Part shown: positions 59,832 through 64,000 of the stretch, one piece after another | How positions within the stretch are numbered: the stretch's first letter is position 1 | Layout of the letters: every line of letters starts with the position of its first letter | Origin: Myoxocephalus aenaeus | Taxonomy: Eukaryota; Chordata; Actinopteri; Perciformes; Cottidae | Reading direction: 5' to 3' | Assembly: GCA_038501785.1 (NCBI GenBank) | Contig: JBAMJR010000161.1 | Location: forward strand, 1,760,501-1,824,500 | Length of the DNA: 64,000 nucleotides | Notes under the pieces: model-generated | The model's database searches: none | What the model was told of the DNA's origin: nothing | What the model saw: only the letters and a program-made list of their open reading frames with translations | Program-made: the position numbers and the translations under genes

Positions 59832-59987
59832 CCGACGGTCGAGGAGCGCGCATGCTGGTGCGCGTCCATGGCTCTGACTCGGGCTCATGCGCGCCGCCCA
59901 GTTGGCACAGCGGCACCCGGATTGGCTGTGCGTGGCCGTGGGACGCTGTTGTCCCGCTGCAGGGGCCAGCTCAGCAGATCCCATAGT

Positions 59988-60004
59988 GCTGCTGCTGCTG
60001 CTGC
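59988..60004. repeat. Short (GCT)n repeat
   Basis: Five to six GCT triplets in a GC-rich stretch between the two crystallin promoters. Frames across it are not supported as genes. Confidence 0.85.
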
Positions 60005-60639
60005 CGAACAAAGGCGCTCCGGTATGTTCGGACCCCGGTCAGCAGTCCGGCGCGTGCCCAGGCACAAAGGGCCGGGATCGGCGTGGAGAATGTGGGGATT
60101 AACGGTGGAGCAGAGAGGCACAGCAATGATAATTGGGTGGATCTGTATACGTGTATAGAAAGGTTAGAGAGCTATGAGGGTAATTTTAGTAATATGCACA
60201 CAACTACATCTCATTCGAGCCAAAAGACCTTCAAGGACGCAGGTGCACTTGTGTGCACATAGATGTGTGTTCGTGTGTGCACTGAATGTAACAGTTCTGA
60301 TGAAGGTTCCCCTGCAGTCACATCCTCATTTATCCATCAACCATCACATTATGTTTGACATACAATCGATGAAAGAAAATCTATAAAACGTGGGTCATGT
60401 GGTCTTCTGCCTCTTGGGTCTTCCAGATGAAAAGTTTCTTGTCATTTCGTTCTGATTCATAAATCTCACATGAACTCACTGCGTGAATCACACTCACATG
60501 TTACTCACTGACACTTTCTGGAAATGCGTAGCCTGGAACATTTCTATTGAATTACATTCATTTGTTGCAACCTTATATGAATCAATCGAATAATTTAGGT
60601 TGCTATAAGCAATCAAGCCTGCCAAAAATAGACTGGTTA

Positions 60640-60850
60640 TAAGATAAAATAAGATAATCCTTTATTAGTCACGCAGTGGGGAAATTGCAGGATTACAGCA
60701 GCAGTGCACACAAGAGACGCATAGTAAATAAAAATCAAGTAATATAAATAAACTGTAAAAACAGTAAAGAAGAAAAATAATCCACAATAGCAATATTATA
60801 TATACAGACGGAATAAAAAGTATAAAAAAAGTATTTATAGTGCACCAGTT
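60640..60850 (-). mobile_element. Dispersed retroelement tail
   Basis: ataatcctttattagtcacg and cagtggggaaattgcagg match a very common teleost repeat whose 3' end carries gataa/ttatc repeats (here ataagataaaataagataat). On this reading the tail points to lower coordinates. The family name is not certain. The rest of 59840-61120 shows no exon. Confidence 0.55.
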
Positions 60851-61126
60851 GAACGTAATTAAAGTGTTATTAAGTGTTTTGTGGTCTACTGCGAGGATAA
60901 GTGGATTGGTATGTTGAAAGGAGGATAAAGAAACTGAAATACAAATCTAAATGATTATGATTTAGGGTATGTCATTTACCTGTAAAAGTTGTTGGCAGAA
61001 ACTTCAACTTGTATTTCATTAGTTGAGTTAACTGGTGCTCATGGTGTCCAGCTTGTCAGTCCTCTGGCTCCGCCCTCCCTCTGTCTGTCCCTGTGATGAT
61101 GTGGGGTTTCTTTTGTCTCGCGTCTC

Positions 61127-61189
61127 TGACCTCAGCAGGTTTGTTTCTCTCCCCATAATCTCTCTCCTATGGGCGCCAGCGTATAAAAT
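61127..61189 (+). promoter_or_regulatory. crybb1: crybb1 promoter: MARE-like site and TATA box
   Basis: TGACCTCAGCA at 61127-61137 fits most of a Maf recognition element (TGCTGACTCAGCA). TATAAAA lies at 61183-61189. A noncoding exon ends at 61257 (cagacag/gtaagg). Maf-type control of beta-B1 crystallin promoters is established in vertebrates; binding here is inferred. Confidence 0.65.
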
Positions 61190-61438
61190 GGACGAGCGCA
61201 CTTCGAGCCGCACACACTTTGAGTGAGGCTCGTCGTAGGCATCGTACACACAGACAGGTAAGGTACAGACTCACACTGTTTACCTGCAGGTGTACCGACA
61301 CAAAAAGGCATAGATTAGATGTGTGTGTTTCTAATCTTTCCTCTATCTCGATACTCTTACACCAGTGAACATAGGATAGATTTGTTACATTAATGTGTCC
61401 TTTCTCACTGTTTTCCCTTCTCTTTCCACACAGCAATC

Positions 61439-62468
61439 ATGTCCAGTGATAAGTCCAAGACTTCTTCCCAGACCGACGGGAAGGCCGCTCAGAGCAAGAA
61501 GTCTGAGATGGGAATGATGGCTTACAAGGTGGGTGTCTCTCATGTGGGATTTTGAGATATATTCAGTTTATCATACCACAGACCTTCACTGTGGTTACTG
61601 ACTCATCTGTGTGCATCGGTCCCCTCCAGATGTATGTGTTCGACCAGGAGAACTTCCAGGGTCGCATGATCGAGATCAGCAACGAGTGCATGAATGTGTG
61701 TGAGATGGGCATGGACCGCGTCCGCTCCCTGCGCGTTGATTGTGGACCGTAAGTCTCAATATATATATATTTATATACATGAATTCAAAGCACTCATCTT
61801 TGCATGGATACTTCATAATACTGTCTCCTCTGCAGCTTCGTGGGCTTTGAGCAGATGAACTTCTGCGGTGAGATGTACATCCTGGAGAAGGGAGAGTACC
61901 CTCGCTGGGACTCCTGGAGCAACTGCCAGAAGAACGACTACCTGCTGTCCTTCAGGCCCGTCAGAATGGTACAAAAAAATACAAATACTCTCATGTTCAC
62001 TTTTGTTTTTTACTGCCCCCTAAACTGGTGTTTCTCCCTGATTTTCTCTCCTCCAGGACCCCGAGAAGCACAAGATCTGCCTGTATGAGGTTGGAGAGTT
62101 CAAGGGCCGCAAGATGGAGATCATGGACGACGACGTTCCCAGCCTGTTCTCCTACGGCTTCACCGACAGAGTCGGCAGCATCATTGTCAGCTGTGGAACG
62201 TGAGTGGTTGCAGGTGTCACTGACAGAGCTCACAGACATGAACAGCGACATAAAACAAATCCTGTACTGACACGTTTCCTGTTGTTTTTTTTCCAGCTGG
62301 GTGGGATACCAGTTCCCTGGATACCGTGGAAGCCAGTACCTGCTGGAGAAGGGCGACTTCAGGCACTTCAATGAGTTCGGCGCCCGCCATCCTCAGTTCC
62401 AGTCCGTGAGGCGTATCCGTGACATGCAGTGGCACCAACAGGGCTGCTACACCATGGCCAACAAGTGA
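61439..62468 (+). CDS. crybb1: Beta-B1 crystallin
   Basis: Exons 61439-61528, 61630-61748, 61836-61968, 62057-62199 and 62297-62468 join in frame to 218 residues. The N-terminal arm (MSSDKSKTSSQTDGKAAQSK) is short compared with mammalian CRYBB1, as usual in fish. Four Greek-key motifs follow, one per exon: MYVFDQENFQGRMIEI, FVGFEQMNFCGEMYILEKGE, ICLYEVGEFKGRKMEI and WVGYQFPGYRGSQYLLEKGD. The C-terminal extension QWHQQGCYTMANK is typical of the family. It is a structural lens protein forming hetero-oligomers with acidic beta-crystallins such as its divergent neighbour. A noncoding exon 1 (ending 61257) splices to 61434, five bases before the ATG. Confidence 0.95.
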
Positions 62469-62938
62469 GGCTCAGGGAAAGAGAGAAAGAGAAGGAGCGG
62501 AAGTGAGGGAGAGGGGCGGAGGAAGAGGGAAAGGGGGAGAGATGTCTGAGGCCTTACCTCAGCACCCTAAATGATCTAAAGCAGTGAGAGGAAGGGTGAT
62601 GATCTAGCTCTGTCCCTGAGACAACACCTCGGTGGAAACACCAGCTGGACCACCCTTCATTCCTCTCTGTCTCATCTTTTCTCTTTCTCCCCTATGGGCT
62701 GAGCTTTGCTTTCCCCCCTTTTCTCCCTTTTTTTTAGTCCCTCACTTCATTCCTCTCTCCAGTCCTCTGGGACACCAAAGAGGGAACACGGCACCTCTTG
62801 CTGTTTTACACACTTGATTCTCGGCTCAGGGTACGATGCACCATGGGAAACTGAGTCCCTAGAGCCCCCTGACCCCCGTCTTCTTGCCCCTGTGCACTGC
62901 ACACCCTCTCTGCTGTACAGAATCCTGGCCAAGTTTTC

Positions 62939-62944
62939 AATAAA
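62939..62944 (+). terminator. Poly(A) signal of crybb1
   Basis: AATAAA lies about 470 bases after the stop codon, followed by an A-rich stretch. Confidence 0.75.
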
Positions 62945-62949
62945 AAGGA

Positions 62950-64000
62950 AAATCTTGATTTAAAAAAATGTTGTTTCTTATTACTGAAAATGATATCTAC
63001 ATTTCTGCTGATATTCAACTTCATTTATACTTTCAATTAAAAAAGAGGCACTCAATAATAAAGAGACATAGCACTTTAAAATAGCAGTTTAGCAGCTTGT
63101 ATACAGGTAATACATGTAATATGACACATAATTGTGTCCTTTTGGGATTTAAACTCATCAATATTGTACCTTAATTGGCTCAGGTAGAAATAATCGACCT
63201 TAATTATTCACTTGATTTCCTGCCCCCGCATGGGAAGCAGCTAAGAAACCCAAATCAAACACACCCTGTTGACGAGCAGGCGCATGGCATGCTGGGTGAA
63301 CTAACCACTTGATGCTTAAAATGGTGACTTTCGCTTAGCAAGCCATCTTTACCTTCGGTGAGAGACCTTTATGTCGTTTATCCCTGCAAACATCTTAATG
63401 TTTGAGCAGCGTAACAGGACAGAGAGGCTGAAGGGACTGGTTATATTATGCACTGAGAATAACAGAGCCGATACAGGAGGACTTCACGGTGCACGAGACC
63501 CGCGCACTGACGTTCAGGTGCGTTCAAGAACATATTCTGGTGGTTGGAACCTCGATGAACGTTGTTTTTTGTTGTGTAAAATCGTGCTTTTTTTTGCTGT
63601 GTGGTTGCAGCTGATTTTGTTATTCTACATTACGGTGTTGTCCGTATTGGTGATGTTTTATAATATAGTAATTAGGATACTATGCTTTTTTAGGATACTT
63701 TTTCTGACTTGTTCTCGGCACAAACGGTGCAGGTCCTTGTTGAATCCGCTTTGCAGCTCCAACAGCTCTCTCTTTCCCAGTCACGATTCAACAAACCATT
63801 TCAGTCAATGTGCTGTATTCAGCTCATGCTAAAAACTTCATATCTTATTTAATTATGTGATTGTGTCAGATCCTTCACCAGTCGACCTGGTCGTAATAAT
63901 GTGTCCATTCATCCAATTTCAGGAGCTTTCTTTTAATAGTTTTACAAACAAGGTTTTACACTCAAAGTTCAAACAGCAATATATAAAAATACATCTAAAA
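62950..64000. other. Right-hand flank without a recognised gene
   Basis: I find no splice-supported exon. The frame at 63371-63832 starts with polar residues and ends in an AT-rich hydrophobic run without a family signature, so it is not called. Confidence 0.5.

Noticed and set aside
63371..63832. 153-codon frame at the right edge
   Set aside because: Mixed polar and AT-rich hydrophobic segments, no splice or family support and no clear promoter; left uncalled.

Overview
The window is vertebrate nuclear DNA, most likely from a percomorph teleost. The genes are intron-rich, with GT-AG junctions that keep the reading frame. AATAAA signals, long CA/GT microsatellites and teleost-style hAT and Harbinger miniature elements are also present. 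The two lens genes at the right end match fish beta-crystallins closely. The gene order smtnl1, ctnnd1, btbd18 recalls human 11q12, whereas the crystallin pair recalls the divergent CRYBA4-CRYBB1 pair of human 22q12. Gene names rest on protein recognition from memory; no database search was possible.

Layout. Bases 1-4370 are a nest of DNA transposons: an outer hAT-like element interrupted by a second hAT element (8-bp target duplication) and a Harbinger-type MITE (TTA target duplication), followed by decayed Harbinger relatives. Bases 4388-10340 hold a small family of unrecognised secreted proteins: an inverted broken copy, then two intact five-exon copies in tandem with duplicated promoters. 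Bases 10340-14500 are mostly gene-poor and carry one orphan exon candidate. smtnl1 (14502-18151) is followed by a four-finger C2H2 zinc-finger gene (19320-24637), whose exons 2 and 3 lie between two inverted, almost identical 1190-bp hAT elements.

ctnnd1 (p120-catenin) fills about 26.5-45.1 kb. It has a CpG-rich promoter, two probable 5' noncoding exons, 20 coding exons including an 18-base microexon, and a 3' UTR. A single-exon membrane protein gene (47244-47651) follows, then btbd18 (51182-55707). Last comes a divergent pair of lens genes, a beta-A1-like crystallin on the minus strand and crybb1 on the plus strand, sharing about 1.35 kb between their TATA boxes.

How the genes relate. smtnl1, ctnnd1 and btbd18 look like a retained ancestral block of unrelated functions (muscle regulation, cadherin adhesion, germline transcription). 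The crystallin pair is a functional unit for the lens. The secreted-protein cluster has short UTRs, TATA boxes and an E-box in both intact promoters, so an oocyte or egg-coat role is possible but unproven. The most unusual structures are the inverted transposon pair around frame-neutral exons of the zinc-finger gene, the secreted-protein family with signs of gene conversion, and facing G20 and C19 tracts just upstream of the first ctnnd1 coding exon.
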